From positions 1 through 24,105 of IMG/VR virus record IMGVR_UViG_3300042475_000055: a stretch of DNA of 24,105 nucleotides. One strand, 5' to 3'. The notes beneath the pieces are model-generated. The model had not been told where the DNA came from. It saw nothing but the letters and a program-made list of their open reading frames with translations, and did no database searches. The position numbers were made by a program, and so were the translations under genes. This document shows positions 5,818 to 12,906 of the stretch, one piece after another (the stretch's first letter is position 1; each line of letters opens with the position of its first letter). This stretch comes from a virus.

Positions 5818-5919
5818 ATGAACCCCGAACGTATCCTTGACCTGCTAATCGAAATCGGGAAGACGCTTGCAGCCGTTTTCTTCATCATCACCCTTCTAAC
5901 CCTCCTTTGGACCTTATGA
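5818..5919 (+). CDS. Tiny membrane peptide (33 aa)
   Basis: ATG 5818 to TGA 5917-5919 encodes a short polar head (MNPERILDLLIEIGKT) followed by one strongly hydrophobic helix (LAAVFFIITLLTLLWTL) that reaches the C-terminus. The stop forms an ATGA overlap with the glycosyltransferase-like gene, and a TAnnTTTG box lies just upstream, so position supports expression. A one-helix peptide could be a membrane anchor or a holin/antiholin-like element, or may act only as a leader for coupled translation of the next gene. No family recognised. Confidence 0.5.
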   Translation: MNPERILDLLIEIGKTLAAVFFIITLLTLLWTL

Positions 5920-6569
5920 AAGTCGTTCATTACTACCACGTTTATTGCGGAGGGAACTGGCAGTTAATCCTGAATCAGCACATGATGGCCGTGTGCAATT
6001 ACGGCCTCATCAATGTCTTGGACGAAATCCGTGTCGGCATCGTCGGACCACCCGAACAACGCAAGGCGGTCAAGGAGGTGCTGGAGAACTCGATGGTGGC
6101 CGATAAGGTCAAGGTCGTGGTTACCCGGACCAATGCTTGGGAGCAGGCGACCCTTACCGAGATGTACCGGGCATCGCAGGAAGAGGATGCCGTCTACCTG
6201 TACGCCCACACGAAGGGTGCAAGCGACCCGTCCCTCATCAACCAACTTTGGAATCGCAGCATGACCTTCTTCAACGTGGTGGCTTGGGAACGCTGCCTGC
6301 AACTGCTCGAAGGAGTGGATGCGGTGGGATGTCATTGGATAACCAAGGAGCAGTTCCCTCACATGGCGGACCACAACAACCCCGATGGCTACCCCTATTT
6401 TGGTGGAACCTATTGGTGGGCCAAGTCAAGCCACATCAAGGAACTGGGTGAGCCTGTACGAGAACACCGCTGGCAAGCCGAACATTGGATTGGAAAGAAG
6501 CCCGAGACGAAGGTTCACGACTCCAACCCCGGATGGCCTTCACCTGAAAAATTCATCATAACCTTCTAA
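5916..6569 (+). CDS. Glycosyltransferase-like protein (217 aa)
   Basis: I chose ATG 5916 (ATGA overlap) over the TTG at 5907. The protein starts MKVVHYYHVYCGGNWQ. Its middle has D-A-V-Y-L-Y-A-H-T-K-G-A-S, then a W-x-x-x-M-T-F-F-N-V-V-A-W segment, and later Y-P-Y-F-G-G-T-Y-W-W-A-K-S, followed by a C-terminal R-W-Q-A-E-H-W-I-G. This series resembles the GT-A-like proteins related to rhamnan-synthesis F and capsule-modifying transferases, where the H-T-K stretch and G-T-Y/F-W motif are typical. It probably transfers a sugar from an activated donor. The acceptor (phage protein, host surface polymer, or DNA) is not evident. It forms a block with the next two genes. Confidence 0.68.
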   Translation: MKVVHYYHVYCGGNWQLILNQHMMAVCNYGLINVLDEIRVGIVGPPEQRKAVKEVLENSMVADKVKVVVTRTNAWEQATLTEMYRASQEEDAVYLYAHTKGASDPSLINQLWNRSMTFFNVVAWERCLQLLEGVDAVGCHWITKEQFPHMADHNNPDGYPYFGGTYWWAKSSHIKELGEPVREHRWQAEHWIGKKPETKVHDSNPGWPSPEKFIITF

Positions 6570-6571
6570 CC

Positions 6572-7063
6572 ATGTACCAACACATCCCAACCGACCGACC
6601 TATCAAGGGAATCGAGATAGGCGTATGGGAAGCCCACAATTCCGAGAGGCTTCTTGACAAGTTCCCGAACCTACACCTAACGGCTATTGACCCGTTCGAG
6701 GGTTATCAAGATTGGTGGGGTTTCATTGATGGAAACACAATGAAAGGCCATGAATACATTGCATTTGAGCGATTGAAGCCATACGTTGACCGGGTTGACA
6801 TCATTAAGGACTACTCGGACAAAGCCTTGGAGTTCCTTGCTGATGAATCCTTCGACTTCATTTACATCGACGGGGACCATTCCTACAAATGGGCCTTGCA
6901 CGACATCACCAACTATTGGGCCAAGGTTAAGCCGGGTGGTTTGCTATGCGGACATGACCGTTCCCTTTCGGGGGTAGCCCAAGCCCTTGCAGAGTTCGGT
7001 AAACCTTTCACCCCAAGCGAAGAACCACAAAGCGATTCTTGGTTTATTGTCAAGCCCTATTGA
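6572..7063 (+). CDS. SAM-dependent methyltransferase (163 aa)
   Basis: This has the class I Rossmann layout of the Methyltransf_24 group: SAM-binding motif I G-I-E-I-G-V-W-E-A (residues 13-21), an acidic end of strand 2 at T-A-I-D-P-F, and the family signature F-D-F-I-Y-I-D-G-D-H-S-Y (about 94-105), followed by V-K-P-G-G-L-L and the active-site-like G-H-D. Such enzymes often methylate sugars or small hydroxyl groups in polysaccharide pathways, which fits its place between two glycosyltransferase genes. Short but complete. It starts 2 nt after the upstream stop. It is unlikely to be a DNA methyltransferase, since no N-P-P-Y or P-C motif is present. Confidence 0.82.
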   Translation: MYQHIPTDRPIKGIEIGVWEAHNSERLLDKFPNLHLTAIDPFEGYQDWWGFIDGNTMKGHEYIAFERLKPYVDRVDIIKDYSDKALEFLADESFDFIYIDGDHSYKWALHDITNYWAKVKPGGLLCGHDRSLSGVAQALAEFGKPFTPSEEPQSDSWFIVKPY

Positions 7064-7066
7064 GCC

Positions 7067-7717
7067 ATGGGCATCCCCGTCATCATCAACAACCGCAACC
7101 TGCTGACGTGGCCCAAAGCGATGGTCAGGGACTTGAGCAAGTGGGAGGGGATTGGGGACATCTACATCGTGGACAACGGTTCAACCTACGAACCTTTGCT
7201 GGAGTGGTACGCCACCAACCCTTGCAAGGTCGTAATGCTTGGCGAAAACTTGGGCCATCAAGCCCCATGGACTTCGGGCTTGGTGCAACAACTGGGAGAG
7301 CCGTTCTATGCAGTCACGGACCCGGACCTTGACCTTTACAAGACCAGCAAGCGGACGATTTCCATGTGCTTGGAGTGGTTGCAACAATTCCCCCAAGCAG
7401 GCAAGGTCGGCCTGTCGCTCCGATGGGATGATGTGCCTCCAAGGTCGTCGTACTACACCCACGTGAACAACTACGAAGCGACTCGTCAGCGTAACTCAAG
7501 GGTCATCATGGCAGCAAGGGTTGATGTTCCTATCGACACGACCTTTGCCGTTTACAATCGTCAGGAGTACTTCATCGGTGGGGTTTCGTTGCTTGAGTCA
7601 GCAAGGCACATTCCTTGGTATTACTCGGAGAAAGAACGCAAGGCTGATAAGGAGTTCAGCCAGTACCTTGCATCGGCATCGTCGGCATCGTCCTACAAAA
7701 CCTTCTTGAAACTATGA
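7067..7717 (+). CDS. Family 2-like glycosyltransferase (216 aa)
   Basis: GT-A fold features are visible: an N-terminal P-V-I-I-N-N-R-N-L-L strand, I-V-D-N-G-S-T-Y-E-P (residues 35-44, typical of the nucleotide-sugar site), G-E-N-L-G-H-Q-A-P-W, and a D-x-D-like metal site T-D-P-D-L-D-L. The C-terminus ends in a short serine/alanine repeat (ASASSASS) encoded by imperfect tandem GCATCGTCG units. It is a little shorter than usual family 2 enzymes. It starts 3 nt after the methyltransferase and its stop overlaps the tail chaperone start (ATGA), so it is expressed with the structural genes. Substrate unknown; virion or surface glycan modification is the likely role. Confidence 0.82.
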   Translation: MGIPVIINNRNLLTWPKAMVRDLSKWEGIGDIYIVDNGSTYEPLLEWYATNPCKVVMLGENLGHQAPWTSGLVQQLGEPFYAVTDPDLDLYKTSKRTISMCLEWLQQFPQAGKVGLSLRWDDVPPRSSYYTHVNNYEATRQRNSRVIMAARVDVPIDTTFAVYNRQEYFIGGVSLLESARHIPWYYSEKERKADKEFSQYLASASSASSYKTFLKL

Positions 7718-8283
7718 AACTCCAAGACCTCACCATTGACCAGTTCCAACGCATCGGAGCCATTGAGTTCAGTAGCGTGCTGGGAGATTACGACAAGCGA
7801 GCAGGGGTCGTCGCAATCGTTGAGGGGGTCGATATATCATTCGTTCGAGAAATGCCTGCCAAGAGCGTCCTAAAGAGATACAAGGCCATCATAAGCGAGT
7901 GGAACGCATTGCCTGCCCTTGGGTACAAGCGGAAGTTCAAAGCAGGGGGCAAGTGGTGGATTCCGACGGTGTTCACGGACGAGTTGACGGCTGGGCAGTT
8001 GATAGAGTTAATGGACGCAAACACGACCGACGAGAAGCAGTTGTTGCAGAACCTCCACCGCATCATGGCAACCTTATGCAGGGAAGGTGGTCTATTCGGA
8101 TTATTCCCGAAAAAGTACGACGGTGCTGCCCATGCAGAACGGGCCGAACTGATGAAGAAACACGCCAAGGTGGGCGACGTTTGGGGGGTTGTCAGTTTTT
8201 TTTTGCTAAGTTCAGAATCCTACTTGAAAGTTTTGAGCGACTATTCCAAGCACCTGATGACGAAGGCCGAGGGGCTGACGTAA
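7714..8283 (+). CDS. Tail-assembly-chaperone-like protein, zero-frame product (189 aa)
   Basis: It starts at an ATGA overlap with MKLQDLTIDQFQRIGAI, the same kind of opening as tail chaperones and related proteins in Bacteroidota siphophages. No catalytic motif or membrane segment is visible. At residues 162-164 the message has nine T in a row; the zero-frame product then continues for only about 26 poorly structured residues to the stop at 8281-8283. In lambda-type phages this gene position makes a G product and, by -1 frameshift, a longer GT product that loads on the tape measure. The -1 frame here is open for 85 more residues (see 8202-8459). An indel in the T run is the alternative explanation. 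Confidence 0.62.
   Translation: MKLQDLTIDQFQRIGAIEFSSVLGDYDKRAGVVAIVEGVDISFVREMPAKSVLKRYKAIISEWNALPALGYKRKFKAGGKWWIPTVFTDELTAGQLIELMDANTTDEKQLLQNLHRIMATLCREGGLFGLFPKKYDGAAHAERAELMKKHAKVGDVWGVVSFFLLSSESYLKVLSDYSKHLMTKAEGLT
8196..8204 (+). promoter_or_regulatory. T9 slippery site for -1 frameshifting
   Basis: Nine consecutive T. In the zero frame it reads AG-T TTT TTT TT-G, so 8196-8202 is a perfect T TTT TTT heptamer (X XXY YYZ). Slipping back one base continues in the frame that stays open to 8459. No clear downstream pseudoknot or hairpin is seen by eye. Confidence 0.6.
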
Positions 8284-8459
8284 GCCCTCTCGCTGGCTAC
8301 GGTTGGCTGATGGTGGTGTGGAGGATGGCAAACAAGGACGTACTGAAATTCGATGCCATCTTCGCAATGAAGGCGGTGGAGTTCTTGAACTACGCACTCC
8401 TGATTCACGACATTTTGGAAGCAGAGAGGATGGAGGCGGAGCGGGCAAGAAGAAAGTAG
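8202..8459 (+). CDS. -1 frame extension of the tail chaperone (GT-like, 85 aa)
   Basis: This frame is read if ribosomes slip back one base on the T run. It then encodes F-A-K-F-R-I-L-L-E-S-F-E-R-L-F, a G-Y-G-W-L-M-V-V-W-R-M-A segment, D-V-L-K-F-D-A-I-F-A-M-K-A-V-E-F-L-N-Y and a charged helical end, stopping at TAG 8457-8459. This looks far more like folded protein than the zero-frame tail. The final short helical domain (K-F-D-x-x-x-x-M-x-A-x-E-F-L) resembles the C-terminal part of tail assembly chaperone fusions. The fused product would be about 248 aa. It has no good independent start near the slip site. If the T run is a sequencing error, this is simply the second half of one normal gene. 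Confidence 0.62.
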   Translation, partial: FAKFRILLESFERLFQAPDDEGRGADVSPLAGYGWLMVVWRMANKDVLKFDAIFAMKAVEFLNYALLIHDILEAERMEAERARRK

Positions 8460-8467
8460 TATATTTG
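8460..8467 (+). promoter_or_regulatory. -7 box TATATTTG before the tRNA-like RNA
   Basis: A perfect TAnnTTTG placed right after the chaperone stop. It ends 4 nt before the 5' end of the acceptor-like stem of the RNA (8472), the correct distance for transcription to begin at the RNA 5' end. No -33 TTTG at the usual distance. Confidence 0.5.
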
Positions 8468-8471
8468 CATT

Positions 8472-8633
8472 AGTCAGGTGGCGGAATGACGGTACAAAGA
8501 GTAATGGTATGTGCCTGATACGGTAGACGCTACGAGTTGGATTTAGGTCTCAAACATTCCCGTTCGAGTCGGGCATAGTGGGCCAACTAGGAGAAACTAA
8601 GACCATGCAGGTTCGAATCCTGTCCTGACTACA
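8472..8633 (+). ncRNA. Unusual tRNA-like RNA with two T-arms
   Basis: The ends behave like a tRNA: AGTCAGG (8472-8478) pairs perfectly with CCTGACT (8624-8630). A canonical T-arm (stem 8607-8611/8619-8623, loop TTCGAAT) abuts the 3' acceptor strand. The first bases after the acceptor are TG, then GCGGAAT, as in leucine-type tRNAs. But the span is about 160 nt, about twice a normal tRNA. Inside lies a second T-arm (CCCG-TTCGAGT-CGGG, 8559-8573), an anticodon-arm-like hairpin with loop TTTAGGT (8542-8548, UAG anticodon, leucine-like, but one A-C mismatch in the stem), and GGCCA at 8581-8585 like an encoded CCA end. ACGGTA is repeated at 8489 and 8520. It could be one tRNA with an insertion, two nested tRNAs, a decayed tandem, or a non-tRNA RNA that copies tRNA ends. 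Confidence 0.55.
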
Positions 8634-8648
8634 CTATCCGGCACGGGT

Positions 8649-8656
8649 TACATTTA
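8649..8656 (+). promoter_or_regulatory. TACATTTA box
   Basis: A TAnnTTT(G/A) box ending 5 nt (CCCAC) before ATG 8662. The same TACATTTA octamer recurs before the genes at 18385 and 22609, and with one change before 14430. Confidence 0.5.
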
Positions 8657-8661
8657 CCCAC

Positions 8662-9309
8662 ATGGAAACAACCATACTTGCGAATGGCCAACCCGTAGGT
8701 AAGTTCGGCAGCGGTTCGATGAAGGGCATCGACCAAGCCGCCTTGGAGGGGATTGGTTCAATCGTTGGACCCAAGGGCGGAGGCAAGTCGCCAACCCACG
8801 ACGTGCTGGTCAAGTGGATTGAACGGGTCATCGAACTTGCGAAGAAAAACCTCGAAGCAGCCAACGCCAACGCAGGGGGAACGCTATCCGCATCCATCGC
8901 CCCCGAAGACATCGAACTATCCGCAAAGCAAATAGTCGTGGCTATCATGGCTAATTCCTATTGGAAGTACGTTGACCAAGGGGTGCGAGGCAAAACGTCA
9001 AGCGTAAAGGCTCCAAGGTCGCCATTCCAATACAAAGACAATTACCCACCTGCCCAAGCCATGGCTGATTGGATAGCCAACAAGGAAAAAGCAGTTGTGC
9101 CGACCTATTCACGCAAACTCAAGCGGATGCGGACGAAGCAGGAGCAGGGATTGGTCGATGGCAGGTCGGTAGCCTATTGGGTATTCCAGCGAGGAACACG
9201 GGCCACGAACTTCATGTCTAACGCCCTATCCCCCGAAATGATAGACGTTTTGGTGAACACAATCGCTGAAACCTTAGGCAAATCCATAAGCGTAGCAACC
9301 AAACTATAA
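8662..9309 (+). CDS. Neck/tail-completion protein, HK97 gp10-like (215 aa)
   Basis: The N-terminal part has a helical segment (I-E-R-V-I-E-L-A-K-K-N-L), followed by G-T-L-S-A-S-I-A-P, then A-N-S-Y-W-K-Y-V-D-Q-G-V-R-G and, near the end, A-Y-W-V-F-Q-R-G-T-R-A-T-N-F. The Y-x-x-Y-V-D-x-G-V-x-G pattern followed by a C-terminal helix is typical of HK97 gp10-like head-tail joining and tail completion proteins as seen in Bacteroidota phages. It would act at the head-tail interface of the virion. It is the first gene after the tRNA-like RNA, with its own promoter box. The name is by general resemblance; no catalytic residue is expected. Confidence 0.6.
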   Translation: METTILANGQPVGKFGSGSMKGIDQAALEGIGSIVGPKGGGKSPTHDVLVKWIERVIELAKKNLEAANANAGGTLSASIAPEDIELSAKQIVVAIMANSYWKYVDQGVRGKTSSVKAPRSPFQYKDNYPPAQAMADWIANKEKAVVPTYSRKLKRMRTKQEQGLVDGRSVAYWVFQRGTRATNFMSNALSPEMIDVLVNTIAETLGKSISVATKL

Positions 9310-9310
9310 A

Positions 9311-10504
9311 ATGGCAACAACCGTCCTTTCAGGGTCGCCCCAAGTGGCTACACCCGTTTACAACAAGATGCTTTTCAAAGTCAGCGGTTCGCTCACTGCA
9401 CAACCCAATTACAGGTACGTCTGCGATGTCAAGAACCCAGCAGGGACAACCCTTGCACGGCTCAAATGCGACAAACTGCCCAGCACCAACTTCGGATTCT
9501 TTGACGTTGCCAAGGTCGTTGAAACGCTGATTGCACCGACTAAGCCATCGCTGACCCAAACGGGCTTCGTGGATCATGCCGGGTATTATTCGGGATACAG
9601 GCTCGACTTCATGGAGGAATACGGAAACACCCCAGTCGTGCAGACAGGAACCGTTACAACCGTGTCGGGGAATGTTTCCTTCGCAGGAAACTTGGAGCAG
9701 TTAGAACTTGCGACTTGGAGCGGAGGGATTTACTTCCCAAGTGGTGCTATCGTCAACGACACGACCCGGATGCTGACAACCCCGACGACTCGCACGGTCT
9801 ATGCCGACGGCTACGGATGGCTTTCCATCGGGCAGTTCAACTACGGGGTCGAGAAGGCTTACATCCAATACTGGAGTGCAACAGGAGCGACCTTTGCAAG
9901 GCAGTTCGATGTGTTAGCGTCGAGTGTATCGGGTTCGAATGTCATCCGCTTCGGGGTCGGGCCAATGAACCTCAAAGCCCTCACGTCGGGGCAATGCTTG
10001 GACGGGAACCCCGGAGATTACCTATTCCAAGGCAATGCCGGGGACTTCTACGACGTTTACTTCTCAAGGGGGGCAAACATCACGATTCGTCAACGCTACG
10101 TCATCGGGCAATGCCAGCGATTCAACTCCATCCCAGTTCACTTCCAAAACAAGTACGGGGGCATTGACTCCTACACCTTTACGCTTAAGAACCGCAAGAG
10201 GGCCAACATTACCCGGCAGACGTTCGGATACAACTCGGACGTTTATGCGACCACCACCTACGACAAAGTTTGGGCAGGTGAGTTCGACTACGTTTACGCC
10301 CTCAACTCGGACTGGCTGACGGATGCTGAATCTGCTTGGCTGATTGAGATGGTTCGCTCCGGGCAGGTATGGCTTGAACTGGATGGGCAGTTAGTGGAAG
10401 CAATAGTCAACGCTAATACTTACCAATTCACGACACGCAGAAACGACCGCCTGACGCAGTTGCAGGTCGAGGTTGCAGTCGCCTACAAGAACAACATCCT
10501 ATGA
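9311..10504 (+). CDS. Structural (tail/baseplate-associated) protein (397 aa)
   Basis: A beta-rich protein without cysteine clusters, signal peptide or membrane segment, full of T, S, G, N and aromatic residues, as in virion proteins. Features include an N-terminal domain with Y-R-Y-V-C-D-V (residues 34-40), a central W-S-G-G-I-Y-F-P-S-G region, and a C-terminal part with W-L-T-D-A-E-S-A-W-L-I-E-M-V-R-S-G-Q-V-W-L, followed by R-R-N-D-R-L-T-Q-L-Q-V-E. I recall this C-terminal pattern from proteins beside the tape measure in Bacteroidota siphophages, without a firm name. It overlaps the next gene by ATGA and probably acts with it at the tail tip. Confidence 0.6.
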   Translation: MATTVLSGSPQVATPVYNKMLFKVSGSLTAQPNYRYVCDVKNPAGTTLARLKCDKLPSTNFGFFDVAKVVETLIAPTKPSLTQTGFVDHAGYYSGYRLDFMEEYGNTPVVQTGTVTTVSGNVSFAGNLEQLELATWSGGIYFPSGAIVNDTTRMLTTPTTRTVYADGYGWLSIGQFNYGVEKAYIQYWSATGATFARQFDVLASSVSGSNVIRFGVGPMNLKALTSGQCLDGNPGDYLFQGNAGDFYDVYFSRGANITIRQRYVIGQCQRFNSIPVHFQNKYGGIDSYTFTLKNRKRANITRQTFGYNSDVYATTTYDKVWAGEFDYVYALNSDWLTDAESAWLIEMVRSGQVWLELDGQLVEAIVNANTYQFTTRRNDRLTQLQVEVAVAYKNNIL

Positions 10505-12900
10505 GCGTCACGCTGATTGCCTACCCTCTCAACGAATCAAACGCAGAGGTTCCCTACGTCCTTGACACCATGGGCGAGATTGACATCGCCCTGACCTTTT
10601 CGGTTGAGGACATTGCCGACATCACCAAGCGGAGAGGGTCTTTCTCCAAGACCATCACGTTGCCTAATACGACAACAAATCGGGCCTGCTTCGGGTACGC
10701 TTACAACATCCAGTCCTTCGTGGGTGGATTCCAACCGAACAAGAAGATTCGTGCTGCTATGTGGGAGGACGGGGTCCAAGTATTCAGCGGAGTTCTGCAA
10801 CTGATTTCCATGTCCAAGATTCGGGGAGAGGTTACCTATGAGGTTGGCCTTTTCTCGGACGATGTGAGCCTGTTCAAGTCCATTGAGGGCAACCTCCTTG
10901 CGACAACCGTTGGGGTAAGCGGAATGAACCACACGCTGACTTCTGCTCATGTTTCTGCAACTTGGACCGCATCGGGTGCGAGCGGTTACGTTTACGGCTT
11001 GGTTGATTCCTACGGATATACCGATGTGGTTACGCAGGGGTGGTTTGCGGTTCCCTTTTACAAGATGACCCCAAGCATCTATGTCAAGAAGATGGTGGAC
11101 CTCATCTTCGCACAGGCAGGGTATCGCTACACCTCGGAGTTCTTCAACTCGGAGCGGTTTAAAAAACTGGTCATTCCTTACGCTGCTGGAGAAGCAATCT
11201 TTAACCTTTCGGGGTCTGCAATTTTTGTGGCAAGTACAGGAACGGTTAGTGGAACATTCGGTCAAAACCTCACGATGCGGTTTCAGAATGAAACGGGGAC
11301 GTACTACGACCGGCCCGGATATTGGGTTCCTTCGTCAAGCGTCTTTGATGCCCCTGAAGTTCCAACCCGTTGGAACATAACCGTCAATTACGAATTACAG
11401 GCTCAATTCTCTACTGCCGCTTATGGATTCGCAAATATGTCAATACGAAATCTCACAACTTCGGGCGACATTGCGGTCATTCAAAATATTGCAATAAACT
11501 ACCAAAGCGGTCTTAGCGGTCCGCTATCAACAACTTTTGCCAACGTAACCATCCCTGCAAACACAATCGCAAACATTGGTTTTGTCTTTACAACGCCACA
11601 GGGAGGAACTATCCTCCAAGGTGCAACGGTGCTATGGGAATGTTTGGAGAACCCTCAAACATTGAACATGGTTGACATGAGGACCGCCCTGCCTGCTGAC
11701 GTAAAGCAGAGCGACCTCCTGCAAGACCTGCAAAAGATGTTCAACCTCTACTTCATGCCGGACCCTGCCGACCCCAAGAACCTCATCGTGGAGCCTTGGG
11801 TGGACTTCTATTCCAGCGGAGTGGTTGACTGGTCGCAGAAATCGGATGAGAATGCCGAGCAGAACATTACGAACGGGGACCCGAACCAATACAAGACCAT
11901 CGTGTTCAAGTACAAAGACGCCGGGGACTACCTTTCCAAACTTGATAAGTCGAACTACCCGCTTGCCAAGGAAGGCTACGGAGGGCGAATCTTCACGACC
12001 GACAATTTTTATGGCAAAGGTGAGAACATCGTCGAACTCTCTTGCAGCACCCTGATCCCTGCGAACTTCACGACTGACAAAGTGATCGGCAGGGCTTGGG
12101 ACTTGGACGGCTCCGCTTTGTCGGGAACCATCAAGACCTTGCAGAGCGGTTACAGGATAGCCCAATACAACCTAATCGAAGCACCGACGACGTGGGCCTA
12201 CCAGTACGGGGTCAGCGGTTCGGTAGCACTCGCAGAGTCGTTGTTGAATCTTCCTTTTGTCAGCCACATCAATAACCCCTACGACGCAAACTTCGACCTC
12301 GCTTTTGGAATCCCCAAACAGTTGTATTATGCGGTGAATGTTGCCGCAAATAGCGACCCTTACCTATACACGAACAACAACCTGTTCAACATCTATTGGT
12401 GGAACTTCATTCAAGAAACGGTTAGCAGTGAGGCGATGCAGTTGGAGTTGTCCATTATGCTCAATGCCGTGGACATCAGCCAACTTGACTTCCGCACTCC
12501 CATCTACTACGGAGGGGTCCGTTGGAGGCTGCTTGAGATTCGGGACTACGAGATAGGTCAGCAGAAACCTTGCAGGGTAACTCTTCGCAGGATTCTCAAC
12601 TTGACCGAGTTCGTGTTCAAGCAAATTGGATACCTACCCTACGACGGCCCTGTACCTGCAACGGATTCGGACTACCCGAACGAAGTACCTCCCATTCCAT
12701 TGGTCAAGGAACTGCCAGCGGTTGCAGGCCCTCCGGGTGAAACGGGTGCGACTGGAGCAACAGGTGCAGGGTTCACCCCGGGCGATGCAGCAGGCGACAT
12801 CAAGTATTGGGATGGCACCGATTGGGTCAACTTGGGCATCGGGACCGAAGGTCAGGTCTTGGAAGTTGTGTCGGGATTACCAGCATGGGCAGACAAATAA
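10501..12900 (+). CDS. Large tail tip/baseplate protein with collagen-like tail (799 aa)
   Basis: The N-terminus carries D-I-T-K-R-R-G-S-F-S-K-T-I-T-L-P-N-T (residues about 38-55), then an F-Q-P-N-K-K-I-R segment and V-F-S-G-V-L-Q-L. This opening I associate with tail-tip or hub proteins of Bacteroidota phages. The centre (residues 60-600) is beta-rich. The C-terminus, from residue 743, has collagen-like triplets GPPGETGATGATGAG, followed by a compact end with I-K-Y-W-D-G-T-D-W-V, a motif common in trimeric phage fibre tips. The product is probably part of the host-contacting tail tip. It lies between the 397-aa protein and the tape measure; the 6-nt gap to the latter shows operon organisation. 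Confidence 0.65.
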   Translation: MSVTLIAYPLNESNAEVPYVLDTMGEIDIALTFSVEDIADITKRRGSFSKTITLPNTTTNRACFGYAYNIQSFVGGFQPNKKIRAAMWEDGVQVFSGVLQLISMSKIRGEVTYEVGLFSDDVSLFKSIEGNLLATTVGVSGMNHTLTSAHVSATWTASGASGYVYGLVDSYGYTDVVTQGWFAVPFYKMTPSIYVKKMVDLIFAQAGYRYTSEFFNSERFKKLVIPYAAGEAIFNLSGSAIFVASTGTVSGTFGQNLTMRFQNETGTYYDRPGYWVPSSSVFDAPEVPTRWNITVNYELQAQFSTAAYGFANMSIRNLTTSGDIAVIQNIAINYQSGLSGPLSTTFANVTIPANTIANIGFVFTTPQGGTILQGATVLWECLENPQTLNMVDMRTALPADVKQSDLLQDLQKMFNLYFMPDPADPKNLIVEPWVDFYSSGVVDWSQKSDENAEQNITNGDPNQYKTIVFKYKDAGDYLSKLDKSNYPLAKEGYGGRIFTTDNFYGKGENIVELSCSTLIPANFTTDKVIGRAWDLDGSALSGTIKTLQSGYRIAQYNLIEAPTTWAYQYGVSGSVALAESLLNLPFVSHINNPYDANFDLAFGIPKQLYYAVNVAANSDPYLYTNNNLFNIYWWNFIQETVSSEAMQLELSIMLNAVDISQLDFRTPIYYGGVRWRLLEIRDYEIGQQKPCRVTLRRILNLTEFVFKQIGYLPYDGPVPATDSDYPNEVPPIPLVKELPAVAGPPGETGATGATGAGFTPGDAAGDIKYWDGTDWVNLGIGTEGQVLEVVSGLPAWADK

Positions 12901-12906
12901 AAAACT

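Noticed and set aside
8535-8588. AGTTGG/CCAACT pairing read as an anticodon stem split by an intron
   Set aside because: A six-base match is likely by chance in 160 nt, the resulting loop would give an anticodon of UUA, and no known self-splicing features are seen. Kept only as one possible reading of the RNA.
10537-11265. 242-codon open frame on the - strand
   Set aside because: It lies wholly inside the large tail-tip gene, has no protein-like features, and would be the only long gene on the - strand. It is a shadow of the real gene's codon bias.
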